A DNA stretch of 64,000 bases from Solirubrobacterales bacterium (GCA_019240115.1 JAFAYV010000037.1:1-64000), one strand, 5' to 3'; counted from the first letter of the stretch, positions 1 to 10,347 are shown. Made by a program: numbers and translations. The notes: generated by a model from the sequence alone, not told the origin.

Positions 1-159
1 CGCTGCTCGCTCAGGCCGCGACCACAGGAGCTGAGAGATGAGACGCCGGCGTGTGGCCTCTGTGAGACCTACCGTTGCAGATCAGCTCGCTGAAACAGAA
101 TCAAGAACCCTTGAAACCCTGTCTCCGTGGAACCCGGTCCGGCTCAACTGGTGGGGACA

Positions 160-455
160 AACTTCCGGGGTGCGGCGCGCGAAACTCCGGGGTGATCCCC
201 GGTGACTTTCGCGCGGTATCCCGCGAGGCTCTGATCATGAGCGCTGCTCGACGACGCGCGAGATGCAAGCGATGACGACGCCCCACATGGTGCGCGCGCA
301 GCTCGAGCTCAGCCCGGCAGAGGACACGATCCGTGGACGGCTTGCGATCGAGGGCGCCCCGCCGAGCGATTTCTACGGCTGGATCGAGCTGATCAATGTT
401 CTCGACCGCGCCGTGAATGCGCTTGGAGCGCAACCCGGGCGGGTCCCGGAAGCCG
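160..455. repeat. Copy A of an approximately 300-bp direct repeat (copy B about 2600-2905)
   Basis: ACAAACTTCCGGGGTGCGGCG...GATCCCCGGTGA...ATGCAAGCGATGACGACGCCC...GCGCTTGGAGCGCAACCC recurs nearly identically at about 2600-2905. Confidence 0.85.
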
Positions 456-496
456 AAACGATCGTCACAGATGCAGACACGGGGAGCAGAGAATGA
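263..496 (+). CDS. Small hypothetical protein (duplicated; paralog at 2706-2903)
   Basis: MQAMTTPHMVRAQLELSPAEDTIRGRLAIEGAPPSDFYGWIELINVLDRAVNALG; almost identical ORF in copy B. Confidence 0.5.
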   Translation: MQAMTTPHMVRAQLELSPAEDTIRGRLAIEGAPPSDFYGWIELINVLDRAVNALGAQPGRVPEAETIVTDADTGSRE

Positions 497-2559
497 AACC
501 GACGCACCTGGATCTACGCCACCGCGCCGTCGCGACGGTCGCACCCTTGATCGGCGCGCTGGCGCTGGCCGGCGGCGCGTATGGAGCGTTCGTCGGCCTG
601 CCGGCCAGCCGCCAGCAGGTCAACAACGACCCGCCGACGATCAACCCCGGCCAGAACGCGAACCTCTCCGATCTGACTGCCGGGTCGTTGACCGGGGCGG
701 CCAGAGTGCCGTGGGCGGCATTTGCGCAAGACCAGAACGGCGCCGATGCCCAGATCGTCGTCCGGGCGTTCAAGGCCCGCCAGTGGCACACCGAGGGGTT
801 CCCGGTGTCGCTGAACGTCGACGCCTCGCAGAACGCGGCCGCGCCTTCGATCGACTTCACCGGACCCAACCGGACGGTGCCATGGGTGGGATGGGCCGAG
901 CCCAGCAGCGCGCTGAACGGGGTGACCCAGATCTTCGCCAGCCGATTCTTGGCTAAGCCGTCGGCGCGGGGCGGTGGTGCGTGGGTTCACGAGGGCGAAG
1001 AGGTCAGCGCCACGACCCCCGTTCCGTCGCTGAACATCAACCTCAATCGCGATGCCGCTGACCCGTCGCTGATCGGCGGGACGACGACCGCGGGCGCCAA
1101 CCCGGCGCCGTGGCTGACCTGGCAGGAGGCCGACAACGGCGTCCAGTCGGCGCCGACGGGCGATCCGACGAAGCCCAACGTGGCCGGCGACTCGCGCTTT
1201 CAGATCTTCGTCTCCCACGCGGTCCCGGCGACCGGCGGGGTGTGCCCGGCCGCCACCAAGCCCGCGCGTGGTAACAGCGTGGGGGAATTTTGCTTTCAGC
1301 AGGTTGGGATCGACCGCCTGTTCGGACCGCCGGCCCTTCACATCGGTCCGGTACCGCCGGGCGACCCGTCGCTGAACGTCGATCCCTCGCGGGACGGGAT
1401 CCAGGGCGACATCGCGTTTACCGGCGCCCACGACACGGTGCCATGGGTGGTGTGGTATGAGAACTCCGACAACGGCACCACGACCGACGGGCTGCTGAAC
1501 GCCGACATGGTCTTCGCCGCCCGCGCGATCGCTGACCCGGCCGGCGACGGGGGCTTTCATTGGCAGGTGGTGGGGCTGGGGACCGCCGGTAAGACCGCCA
1601 CAGACGATGTGCTTGACGCCGGCCAGTCGGGCCACGGCCAGTTTGGGGAGTGCGCGCAAAGCCAGGCCAACGAGCAGGCGTGCTCGCTTGACGCCCACGC
1701 CGCGGCCGGGCTGAGCGACGGCAACGGCGCCGAGAACCCCCAGGTCACCGCCGGCACGCTGGTGGCGGGCAAGCCGACGACGCCGTGGATCACCTGGGAT
1801 GAGAGCTCGACCAACGGCGGGCTGCACAGCGTGTTCGTCGCGCGGCTGGATCCCGCCGGCGATCACTTCGACCTGCTCAACGGCGGTCAGCCGATCTCCA
1901 AGCCGGGGTTTGATAACACGCGCCCTGACATTGCGTTTGCCGGCAACACCCCGTACGTGTCCTGGCATCAGACCGAGGCCTCGGGCAAGACGGTTACGCT
2001 GGTCGGGCACTTCGAGGGCAATCCCGCGGATCCGGCGTTCCACATCGACACGGGCGCGATCCCGACGACCCCGCAGGGCACCTCGGACGACGACACGACC
2101 GACGTGCGCTCCCCGGTCGCCTCGACCTGCCCTGCTGACCCGTTCACCGCCGACGGCTCGGCGTGCACCGGCGGCGCTATCGGAACCCCGTTCTTCGCGT
2201 TCACCGACAATGCGAGCGGACCGCAGCGGCTGTTCGCCCAGGGCTACACGCCCGGACGGGTGAGTACGGGCGGCGCAACGGCCGTGCAGCGGCAGACCGC
2301 GATCGTCCATGCGACGGTCCGCCACGAGGACGCCCGGGCGCTGGTGTACTTCGACTACGGCACCACCACCGCCCTGGGCCACCGCACCAAGCCACGCCTG
2401 ATCCAGCCCGCGGCAAACGCGACCATCGCGTTCTCGGCCGTGCTGTCCGGGCTGCCCGCCGGCCGCAGGATCCACTACCGCGCCGTCGCCCAAACCGACT
2501 TCGGCGTCGTCGACGGACGGGATCGGACCCTGACCACCCGCCACCACCGCCGGCGATGA
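493..2559 (+). CDS. Secreted hypothetical protein, beta-propeller-like repeats (recurrent PWV/W motifs) with C-terminal fibronectin-like segment
   Basis: 688-aa ORF with N-terminal hydrophobic signal (VATVAPLIGALALAGGAYGAFVG) and repeated TVPWVGW / TVPWVVWYE / TTPWITWDE motifs. Confidence 0.7.
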   Translation: MKPTHLDLRHRAVATVAPLIGALALAGGAYGAFVGLPASRQQVNNDPPTINPGQNANLSDLTAGSLTGAARVPWAAFAQDQNGADAQIVVRAFKARQWHTEGFPVSLNVDASQNAAAPSIDFTGPNRTVPWVGWAEPSSALNGVTQIFASRFLAKPSARGGGAWVHEGEEVSATTPVPSLNINLNRDAADPSLIGGTTTAGANPAPWLTWQEADNGVQSAPTGDPTKPNVAGDSRFQIFVSHAVPATGGVCPAATKPARGNSVGEFCFQQVGIDRLFGPPALHIGPVPPGDPSLNVDPSRDGIQGDIAFTGAHDTVPWVVWYENSDNGTTTDGLLNADMVFAARAIADPAGDGGFHWQVVGLGTAGKTATDDVLDAGQSGHGQFGECAQSQANEQACSLDAHAAAGLSDGNGAENPQVTAGTLVAGKPTTPWITWDESSTNGGLHSVFVARLDPAGDHFDLLNGGQPISKPGFDNTRPDIAFAGNTPYVSWHQTEASGKTVTLVGHFEGNPADPAFHIDTGAIPTTPQGTSDDDTTDVRSPVASTCPADPFTADGSACTGGAIGTPFFAFTDNASGPQRLFAQGYTPGRVSTGGATAVQRQTAIVHATVRHEDARALVYFDYGTTTALGHRTKPRLIQPAANATIAFSAVLSGLPAGRRIHYRAVAQTDFGVVDGRDRTLTTRHHRRR

Positions 2560-2599
2560 CCGCGTCACCGAGCCACGTGCGCGCGGCTGACCCGCCCCG

Positions 2600-2905
2600 A
2601 CAAACCTCCGGGGTGCGGCGGCCAAAACTCCGGGGTGATCCCCGGTGACATTCGCGCTGCGTCCAGCGAGGCTCTGATCATGCGCATTCCTCAATTACGC
2701 GCGAGATGCAAGCGATGACGACGCCCGGCATGGTGCGCGCGCAGCTCGAGCTCAGCCCGGCAGAGGACACGATCCGTGGACGGCTTGCGATCGAGGGCGC
2801 GCAGTCGAGCGATTTCTACGGCTGGATCGAGCTGATCAATGTGCTCAACAGGGCCGTGAATGCGCTTGGAGCGCAACCCGACCGGTTTCAGGAAGCCGAA
2901 TGAGT
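2600..2905. repeat. Copy B of the approximately 300-bp direct repeat
   Basis: See copy A at 160-455. Confidence 0.85.
2706..2903 (+). CDS. Small hypothetical protein, duplicate of 263-496
   Basis: MQAMTTPGMVRAQLELSPAEDTIRGRLAIEGAQSSDFYGWIELINVLNRAVNALG. Confidence 0.5.
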   Translation: MQAMTTPGMVRAQLELSPAEDTIRGRLAIEGAQSSDFYGWIELINVLNRAVNALGAQPDRFQEAE

Positions 2906-3201
2906 GAGGTCGCTGGAGGTCTGTCATGAGCAGCCGCAGGAGTCCAGCGCGCCGAGAGTTGTTAAAGGGGTTCGGGGCTGCCGGGGCCGGGTCGTCCGCC
3001 GGATCGATTGGCGCGTCCGCAGCCGCGGTCCGCACAGCCGTGGCCGCGCCTTCACCAGCGTCGTCGAGAAGCTGCGCGAGGGTTGACGGTCAGAGCCCGG
3101 ACCTGCGGCCGCTTCGCGAGGCGGGCGACGAGCACGTCCGCCACGCCCGCGCCGGGCAGACGTGTGGCCTGGCGCCGCCGACATACGTCGCATCGAGACC
3201 G

Positions 3202-6159
3202 ATGCCTGCTGCGAGCCACCCGGACGAAGGGTATGCCTGGCAAGACGATCCTTCCGGCTCGGCGGCGGACAACGACGTCTCGTCCGCGGTCACGCTGCGC
3301 GCCAGCGAACTGGTGCAGCGGCGAGGCGAGCTCGCTGCCGTCGAATTGGCCGTGGAGCGTGCCGAATTCGGGCGGGGCGGGCTGGTGCTGCTGTTCGGGG
3401 TGGCGGGAACCGGGCGCTCGAGCCTGATGGCGGCGGGCGTGGAGGCTGCGCGTGCCCGAGGCTTCACGGTTCTCTGTGCTCGCGGGAGCATGCTCGAGCG
3501 GGACTACGCGTTCGGCGTCGCGCGGCAACTGCTCGGAGGGGCGATCGCTGGGCTGCCACAAGCCACACGGCGCTCGCTGTTCGAGGGCGCCGCGGCCGGC
3601 GCTCGCGAGCCGCTGGGATTCACGAGCGGTCCCAAGACGTCCCATGCGGAATACGCCCAGATCGAAGCGTTGCATTCTGTCGTCGAGCGGTTGGCGGCCG
3701 AGATGCCGCTGATGGTCGCGGTGGATGACCTGCAGTGGTGCGATCGGCTGACACTGGACTTTCTCTGCTACCTCGGACATCGCGCCACCGAGCTTCCGAT
3801 CGTGATCGTCGGGGCATGGCGTCCTGGCGAGCCGCGGGCGCGTGCGGGGCGGCTGCAGGCGCTCGCCGGCGACCGCGACACCCTGTTCCTCACACTCCGG
3901 GCGCTGGACACCTCCGGTGTCACAGAGCTCTTGGAGCGCGAGTGCCCAGGAGGCGCGGACCGCGAGGTCGTCGATGCATGCTTCCAGCGCACCGGCGGTC
4001 TGCCCTTGCTGATCGTGGAGCTCATTCGGGCGGCTTCGACGCCGACCGCGGATCTGCTCAGACACATGCGTTCGGTGGTCCCCGAGACCGTGCGCCGGTA
4101 TGTCATTGCGTTCCTTGCCAGTCAGCCGAGTAGGAGCCGGGTGTTGGCCGAGGCGATCGCCGTACTCGGTGCCGAGGTGCCGCTGGGGCGAGCGAGCGAA
4201 GTGGCCGATCTCGCTCGCGGTGAGGCGCAGATCGCTGCCGACGCACTCGTTCGATGTGGGCTGCTCAGCCACAGTGCGGGGCTCTCCTACGTTGCCCCGC
4301 TGCTGAGGGATGCGGTGTACGGAGCAATCAGCCCGCTCGCCCGCGCGGAACTCCACGCAGCCGCCGCTCGGATCCTGGCGGCGGCCGGCGAGGAGCTGAG
4401 CGCAGCCGGGCACCTGCTGCACGCCGAGCCCGAGGGGGCCGCGGAGGTCGCCGAGTTGCTGCGCGCGGCCGGACAGCGTGCACTCAAGGGAGGCGACCTG
4501 TTCGCCGCCGGTCGCTATCTACGGCGTGCACTCGCTGAGCTGGACGGCGACGTGTCGGGCGGCGCCGCACTTGCGCAGCTCGGTTACGTCGAGCTCGAGC
4601 TGGGTCGGCCGCACGACGCCTTGGAGGCACTGATGGCCGCGACGATGCTCGCGACCGATCCGGTGGAGCGAGCGGCGCGCTCGATGCTGGCGGCCGATGC
4701 GGCCGACGTCGCACGCGGACTGCCGGAGGCGCTCTCGGTGCTCGAAGCGGCGCAACGCGATGGCACCGAAGTGGTTGGTGAGCTGGCTCGCGCGTTGCAG
4801 GCGAAGGCGGACATCCTGCAGCTTTGCCGGGACGCCGAGGGCTGCCGCGTGGGCGCGCGGGGCTGCGATGCGGACGCAGACCGGTCGGCCGTGAGAGCGC
4901 TGGATACCTCCGGGATGAGTTGCGCGGAACTATCGGTTGTGGCCTCGATGGCAGTCCTCGACGTTCGCGACAGCGCTTCCTCGATCGCCGAGCGATGTGG
5001 CGCCGCTCTGGCAGGGTACTCGCCACTCGACGACGCTCAGGGCTTGGCGCCGTTCTATCTCATGTGCAGGTCGGCTCTGCTGAGCGGGGCTCCGGACGAC
5101 GTCGACGCGGCGGTGGAGCGGTTGCGATCGCTGTCCGAGGCTCGCTCTGCGGGCGTGGAGTGCGTCTGCGCCGCGCTGTCGTTACAGCGAGCGGTGAGCC
5201 GCGGCGACCTGCCGCTGGCGGACTCCTGCCGTGCCGGAGCGGTCAGGGCGGTCGCCGCGCGGCTCGCGACAGCCCTGTGGTTCCGGATTCGACGGGAGAC
5301 GCTGGTGGCGAGCGCGGTGATCCACCTGGAGCTCGACCGGATCGACGAGGCGTGGGACGCGCTGCGGCAATGCTGCGGCGAGGAGGAGCCAAGCGCCTGC
5401 GGCGACGTCACCGTGTTCTCCCTGTGGCTGATGCTGTTGGTCACAGAGGGCCGCGGGGCGGAAGCGCTGACCGCGCTCGCGGAGGCGGCGCGATCGCGGC
5501 CGGTTGGTCTGAGCGTATGCGGGCTGGCGTGGCAGCCGTGGGGCGCGCGCGCCTACGCCCAGGCCGGGGAGTCAGATCTGGCCGTGAGCTTGGCGGACGA
5601 GCACCTGGATCGAATGCGTGACTGGGGGGCGTTGCCGGCTCATGCCGGCGCGCTGCTCACCCGCGCCATGGTGGACCGCGACGCCGATCACGCGCGGGCG
5701 CTGATGGGGGATGCCATCGAGCTGCTCGGCCGCTGCGAGTCCCCGCTCGAACGGGCGCGTATCCGCGTCGAACTGGGATCACTGCTTCGCCGCGCCGGGC
5801 AGCGGAAGGCTGCGCGTGCGCAGCTCACGCTCGGCGCCGACCAAGCACATCACTGCGGCGCCATTGCGGTCGCTGCTCGGGCACGCTCCGAGCTGCTCAT
5901 GATCGGAGCGCGCCCGCGTCGGGGCGCCTTCAGCGGAGTCGATGCGCTGACCGCCGGCGAGCGACGCGTGGCGGAGCTGGCCGCCGATGGGCTGACCAAC
6001 CGGCAGATCGCGAACACGCTCACGGTGAGCATCAAGACGGTCTCCAGCCAGCTGACGGCGGTCTACCGCAAGCTGGACATCCACAGTCGTGCGGCGCTGG
6101 CCGTGGCCCTGTGCGCCGACGGATGTGACGATATCCCTCCGGACGAGGCGCGCTTCTGA
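3202..6159 (+). CDS. LAL-type LuxR family transcriptional regulator (AAA ATPase + C-terminal HTH_LuxR)
   Basis: P-loop-like GVAGTGRSSLM, Walker B-like LMVAVDDLQWCD, C-terminal LTAGERRVAELAADGLTNRQIANTLTVSIKTVSSQLTAVYRKLDIHSR. Open frame extends to 2926; start uncertain. Confidence 0.85.
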   Translation: MPAASHPDEGYAWQDDPSGSAADNDVSSAVTLRASELVQRRGELAAVELAVERAEFGRGGLVLLFGVAGTGRSSLMAAGVEAARARGFTVLCARGSMLERDYAFGVARQLLGGAIAGLPQATRRSLFEGAAAGAREPLGFTSGPKTSHAEYAQIEALHSVVERLAAEMPLMVAVDDLQWCDRLTLDFLCYLGHRATELPIVIVGAWRPGEPRARAGRLQALAGDRDTLFLTLRALDTSGVTELLERECPGGADREVVDACFQRTGGLPLLIVELIRAASTPTADLLRHMRSVVPETVRRYVIAFLASQPSRSRVLAEAIAVLGAEVPLGRASEVADLARGEAQIAADALVRCGLLSHSAGLSYVAPLLRDAVYGAISPLARAELHAAAARILAAAGEELSAAGHLLHAEPEGAAEVAELLRAAGQRALKGGDLFAAGRYLRRALAELDGDVSGGAALAQLGYVELELGRPHDALEALMAATMLATDPVERAARSMLAADAADVARGLPEALSVLEAAQRDGTEVVGELARALQAKADILQLCRDAEGCRVGARGCDADADRSAVRALDTSGMSCAELSVVASMAVLDVRDSASSIAERCGAALAGYSPLDDAQGLAPFYLMCRSALLSGAPDDVDAAVERLRSLSEARSAGVECVCAALSLQRAVSRGDLPLADSCRAGAVRAVAARLATALWFRIRRETLVASAVIHLELDRIDEAWDALRQCCGEEEPSACGDVTVFSLWLMLLVTEGRGAEALTALAEAARSRPVGLSVCGLAWQPWGARAYAQAGESDLAVSLADEHLDRMRDWGALPAHAGALLTRAMVDRDADHARALMGDAIELLGRCESPLERARIRVELGSLLRRAGQRKAARAQLTLGADQAHHCGAIAVAARARSELLMIGARPRRGAFSGVDALTAGERRVAELAADGLTNRQIANTLTVSIKTVSSQLTAVYRKLDIHSRAALAVALCADGCDDIPPDEARF

Positions 6160-7235
6160 TGGCCGCGACCGAGGCCGCGCTCGATCGTGCGCGCGCGTTG
6201 ATGGACGCGAACATCCTCGATGTGGGGGGTCGTGCCTGGACCGGTCGTGACCTCGTGACCGCGGGCACGCTGACGGGGCAGTGGCCCGCGATGGAGCGGG
6301 ACCTGGAGGCCGGCGTGGTCGCGCTCGACCACTGGCAACCGTCAGCCGACGCAGTCCGGGCGGCCGTCCGTGATTTTCGCTACGAGCGGCGACTGGTCAG
6401 CGCCGAGGAGTACGCCGGCTGGCTGGCATCGCGCGACCTGAGGGCCGCCGACGTCCGCGCAGTGGTCAGCCGCCGGCTGGCACGCCAGCGGGGCGCAGCG
6501 ACGGTGGTCGACCGGGATCGGCGGGACACCGACCAAGCTGGTGCTCGCACGCGGCCCGAGCTGGTCGCTGAGCTGGCCGCCGAGGCGATCTGCTCGGGAA
6601 CGCTGGCGCGATCCGGCCAATGGCTGATCGATCGGCTCCTGTGTCACGCCGAGGCGCCCGGCCAGGATGTTTCGAGGCGCGCCGTCGATCAGCTCCTCGC
6701 GGACGAGGGTGCGCTTCTCGCAGCGAACCTTGCCTTCCAGCTGGAGGCGGATCGGCGTCGTCGCGCGGAGCTGTTCGTGGCCGCCGATATCGCCTACCAA
6801 GCCCACGTTCGTGATCTGTGCTCCGATCGGGCGATCGAGAGCTGTCTGCGGCGGCATGCGCTTGACTGGATTCGTTTTGAACTGGACGAGCTGAGTTGCG
6901 CCACGCCGGGGGCGGCCGCCGAGGCGGCGGAGCTGCTGCGCGAAGGTGCCGCGACCGCTCGCGTCGGCGAGCTGGCGGGGGTCCCCGTCGTCGGGCGCGA
7001 CCTGTACCTGGAGGATGCGCCCGCGGCGATCCAGGGATCGCTTGGCGCCGCGACAGCGGGCGCCATCGTCGGACCGGCCGAGATCGACGGATGGCACCGC
7101 GTGTGGCAGGTCAAGACCCGTCGGGCGGCGAGTGCCACAGATCCTGACAACCAAGCACGGGCAGCCGCGGAGATCGTGGCCGATCAGATGGCGCGCAGAC
7201 GCGCCGGAAAGGTTCGTTGGCATGACCATCACTGA
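6159..7235 (+). CDS. Putative peptide-maturation protein related to PpiC/SurA-type chaperones
   Basis: 358-aa ORF translationally coupled (ATGA-type overlap) to the LuxR gene and to the downstream C39-ABC gene; resemblance to PpiC-related peptide maturation proteins (TIGR04500-like) is from memory, not searched. Confidence 0.55.
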   Translation: MAATEAALDRARALMDANILDVGGRAWTGRDLVTAGTLTGQWPAMERDLEAGVVALDHWQPSADAVRAAVRDFRYERRLVSAEEYAGWLASRDLRAADVRAVVSRRLARQRGAATVVDRDRRDTDQAGARTRPELVAELAAEAICSGTLARSGQWLIDRLLCHAEAPGQDVSRRAVDQLLADEGALLAANLAFQLEADRRRRAELFVAADIAYQAHVRDLCSDRAIESCLRRHALDWIRFELDELSCATPGAAAEAAELLREGAATARVGELAGVPVVGRDLYLEDAPAAIQGSLGAATAGAIVGPAEIDGWHRVWQVKTRRAASATDPDNQARAAAEIVADQMARRRAGKVRWHDHH

Positions 7236-10200
7236 GCGAGACGAGCGAGCCCGTTCCACGTCGCTGTACGACCTGCCGATGATGCGCCTGCTGACCAAGC
7301 AGCTGCAGGAGCTGATCGTCGGCAGCTTTGCGGAGCGCTCGTACGGCTTCGGCGAGTACCTCGTCGTCGAGGGCGAGCCCGGCGATGCCTTCTACGTGCT
7401 CACCGAGGGGATGGCTCGCGTGATCCGCAAGGGTCCGGACGGCCGCGATGTGACGATCGACATCATGGGCCCCGGCGAGAGCTTCGGCGAAGCATCGCTG
7501 CTCGCCGACGTGCGTCGTAACAGCTCCGTACGCGCCAGTGAGCCGACGGCGGCGGTCCGGCTTGACGCTGCCGTGTTCCAGTCGCTGGTCCGTTTGCATC
7601 CGCAGATCGAGGAGCTGTTCCGGCGGCAGGGTCGTGCGCGCCGCCTCCAAGGCTTCCTCGCGCAGCACCCTGCGTTCGCGCGGCTGTCGCCCGACAAGGT
7701 CGCGATGCTGATCCAGTCGGGGCGCGAGGTGAGCTTCGCGGCCGGGCAGGCCGTCGTGACCGCGGGCGATGACGCGGACCGCTGGTGGGTGGTGGAGGAC
7801 GGCAGGTTGACGGTCTTCGAGGGCGTGGCCGCGACCCGGCGCAACCTCCGCTACCTCCGAACCGGTGACATCTTCGGCGAGATGGCGCTGGTTCTCGGCG
7901 GCACACGAACGGCCAGCATCGAGGCGACAAGCGACGTCCGGTCGCTCGAGTTTCCGCGGGAGGCGTTTGCAGCGCTTCGCGAAGACCCGACCTTCAATGC
8001 CCGGATCGAGGAGCGCGCGGCGATGTACGCGCGGGCCGCGGCGCGCGTCCCGCTCGACTTTCCCGAGCTGCAGGCCGGACCGTCCCCCGGCGTCGACGCG
8101 GAAACCTCCGCCGAGCCCGCGGCTGATGATGCTGACGAGAGCGTTGCCGAGGGTGTCGATCTGGCGGAGAGCGTCGAGCCGGCTCCCGCCTGGAGCCCAC
8201 CGCGACGGTTCCCCGTGGTCCGGCAGATCGACGAGGCCGATTGTGGCGCCGCGAGCGTCGCGATGCTCTGCCGCGCATTCGGTCACCACGTGTCGCTGAG
8301 CTACATCCGTCACGCCGTCGGCACCGGCCAGTCGGGCACGCGGCTGTCCGGGATCGTCAGGGGGGGCGATCAGATCGGACTCGACGTGACGGCGCTCAAG
8401 TCGTCAGCGAGGCGGATCGGAACGCTTCCGTTGCCGGCCATCATCCACTGGGGCGGGAATCATTGGGTGGTGCTCTACGCGGTGGAGTCGGACCGCGTCC
8501 GGATCGCTGACCCGGCCCGGGGCCTGCGGACCTTCGGGATGGAGGAGGTCGCGGAGAAGTGGTCGGGCTACGTGGCGACCGCGCGCCCGACCCCACGGCT
8601 CGCGGAGGCTCCCCGGGAAAGGCTCCAGATCCGCTGGTTGATGCCGTTTTTCGCTCCCCACCGCGGACGGCTGGTGGTGTCGTGCGTGGCGGCGCTCGTG
8701 GCCGCGGGCTTCCAGATGCTCCCACCGGTGCTCAGCCAGAACGTCATCAACGCGGTCACCGGACACCGAGGCGCTGGCCGGGTTGACCTGTTCGTCGCCA
8801 TCATGTTCGCGGTGCTCGTGCTGTCCGCAGGCGCATCGCTCCTGCAGCGGCGCCTGCTCGCCCGCATCGCTGTCGATCTCGACAGTGACACGCTTGACTT
8901 CGTCACCGGGCGCCTGCTGAACCTGCCCCTGTCCTACTTCGAGACGCGGCGCACCGGCGACATCGAGCGACGCCTGAACGGGCTGCGCCAGCTTCGCCAG
9001 CTGATGGTGCAGAACGTGCCCGGCGCACTCGCCGCGGCGGTGCAACTGCTGGTCACGCTGGTGATCATGTTCGCGTTCTCGTGGGTGATCGGGGTGGCAT
9101 TCCTGGCCACCATGCCGCTGTACGCGGCACTGATGCGCGTCTCCGCGACGCGGCTGCGACCGACGTTCGACAGCCTCGAAGAGGCCTACGGTCGCCACTC
9201 CTCCAAGCAGATCGACGCGATCAAGGGCATCGAGGCGGTCAAGACCGCCGGCGCGGAGCCGGGCATCCGCAACCGGATCCTCGACGAGTTCAAACGGCTG
9301 GCCGACAAGGTCTTCCACGCCGACTTCGTGCTCATGTCCTACACCGCCGCCGTGTCGCTGGTCGGGTTCCTGATCTTCGTGCTGTTTCTCTGGCTCGCGG
9401 CGCTGCTGGCGATCAACCATCAGATCACGATCGGAGGCGTCGTCGCGATCAACTCGCTCGTACTGTTGGCCAACGCCCCGATCATGATCCTGCTCAACAC
9501 CTGGGATCAGATGCAGATCGCCTCGGTGCTGCTCCAGCGGCTCCAAGATGTCCTCGAGCAGGAGCCAGAGCAACCATCGGACGGAGCCGGGCTGCGCCCG
9601 GTGCCGACTCTGAGCGGACGCCTGGAGTTGCGGCGGGTGGGTCAGTTCTACCGCGATACGCCGGACCGCCCGGTGCTCGAGGACGTGTCGTTCACACTCG
9701 AGCCCGGTATGTCGCTCGGGCTTGTCGGCCGCTCGGGATCGGGGAAATCGACGTTGCTGCGCTGCCTCTCCGGGTTGCTGGTCCCGACCAGCGGGACGAT
9801 TCTCTACGACGGGGTCGATCTGCGTGAGCTGCGCTGGAGCGAGCTGCGCCGCCGAATCGGGTTCGTCCTGCAGGAGCCATACCTGTTCGACGACACGGTC
9901 GCGGCCAACATCGCGCTCGGCGACGACCAGCCGGACTGGAACCGCGTACGCCGGGCCGCGGAGGTGGCAGCGGCGGCGGAGTTCATCGAGGAACTCGCGC
10001 TGGGATACATGACGCGCGTGGGCGACAGCGGCCTACGGCTCTCCGGCGGGCAGGCGCAACGGGTCGCGATCGCCCGGGCGCTCTACCACGAGCCTCCGGT
10101 GGTTCTGTTCGACGAAGCCACGAGCGCGCTCGACACCGAATCCGAGCGGGCGGTCAAGGAGAACCTCGACCGCGTCATGGCCGAGCGGACGACAGTGATC

Positions 10201-10347
10201 GTGGCCCACCGCCTCAGCACGGTCCGGGATGCCGATGTGATCGGGGTGCTTGACCATGGACGGCTGGTCGAATGGGGCAACCACGAGCAGCTGATGGCTC
10301 GCGAGGGGCTCTACTTCCACCTGAACATGGTCCAGGTGCAGGCGTGA
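7222..10347 (+). CDS. Tandem cyclic-nucleotide-binding domains + C39 peptidase + ABC exporter (RiPP leader protease/transporter)
   Basis: cNMP-like GEYLVVEGEPGDAFYVLTEG...GESFGEASLL and second copy GDIFGEMALVLGGTRTASI; C39 motif VRQIDEADCGAASVAMLCRAFG and IHWGGNHWVVLY; ABC motifs GRSGSGKSTLLR, LSGGQAQRVAIARAL, VVLFDEATSALD. Confidence 0.93.
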   Translation: MTITERDERARSTSLYDLPMMRLLTKQLQELIVGSFAERSYGFGEYLVVEGEPGDAFYVLTEGMARVIRKGPDGRDVTIDIMGPGESFGEASLLADVRRNSSVRASEPTAAVRLDAAVFQSLVRLHPQIEELFRRQGRARRLQGFLAQHPAFARLSPDKVAMLIQSGREVSFAAGQAVVTAGDDADRWWVVEDGRLTVFEGVAATRRNLRYLRTGDIFGEMALVLGGTRTASIEATSDVRSLEFPREAFAALREDPTFNARIEERAAMYARAAARVPLDFPELQAGPSPGVDAETSAEPAADDADESVAEGVDLAESVEPAPAWSPPRRFPVVRQIDEADCGAASVAMLCRAFGHHVSLSYIRHAVGTGQSGTRLSGIVRGGDQIGLDVTALKSSARRIGTLPLPAIIHWGGNHWVVLYAVESDRVRIADPARGLRTFGMEEVAEKWSGYVATARPTPRLAEAPRERLQIRWLMPFFAPHRGRLVVSCVAALVAAGFQMLPPVLSQNVINAVTGHRGAGRVDLFVAIMFAVLVLSAGASLLQRRLLARIAVDLDSDTLDFVTGRLLNLPLSYFETRRTGDIERRLNGLRQLRQLMVQNVPGALAAAVQLLVTLVIMFAFSWVIGVAFLATMPLYAALMRVSATRLRPTFDSLEEAYGRHSSKQIDAIKGIEAVKTAGAEPGIRNRILDEFKRLADKVFHADFVLMSYTAAVSLVGFLIFVLFLWLAALLAINHQITIGGVVAINSLVLLANAPIMILLNTWDQMQIASVLLQRLQDVLEQEPEQPSDGAGLRPVPTLSGRLELRRVGQFYRDTPDRPVLEDVSFTLEPGMSLGLVGRSGSGKSTLLRCLSGLLVPTSGTILYDGVDLRELRWSELRRRIGFVLQEPYLFDDTVAANIALGDDQPDWNRVRRAAEVAAAAEFIEELALGYMTRVGDSGLRLSGGQAQRVAIARALYHEPPVVLFDEATSALDTESERAVKENLDRVMAERTTVIVAHRLSTVRDADVIGVLDHGRLVEWGNHEQLMAREGLYFHLNMVQVQA

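Noticed and set aside
514-2694. 726-aa minus-strand ORF opposite the secreted protein
   Set aside because: Arg/Gly-rich shadow ORF; the plus-strand ORF has a signal peptide and repeat motifs.
2926-3201. Tat-signal protein MSSRRSPARRELLKGFGAAGAG... as an N-terminal part of the LuxR regulator
   Set aside because: A Tat-like signal on a cytoplasmic regulator is implausible; more likely a gene remnant in the same open frame, with the regulator starting near 3202.
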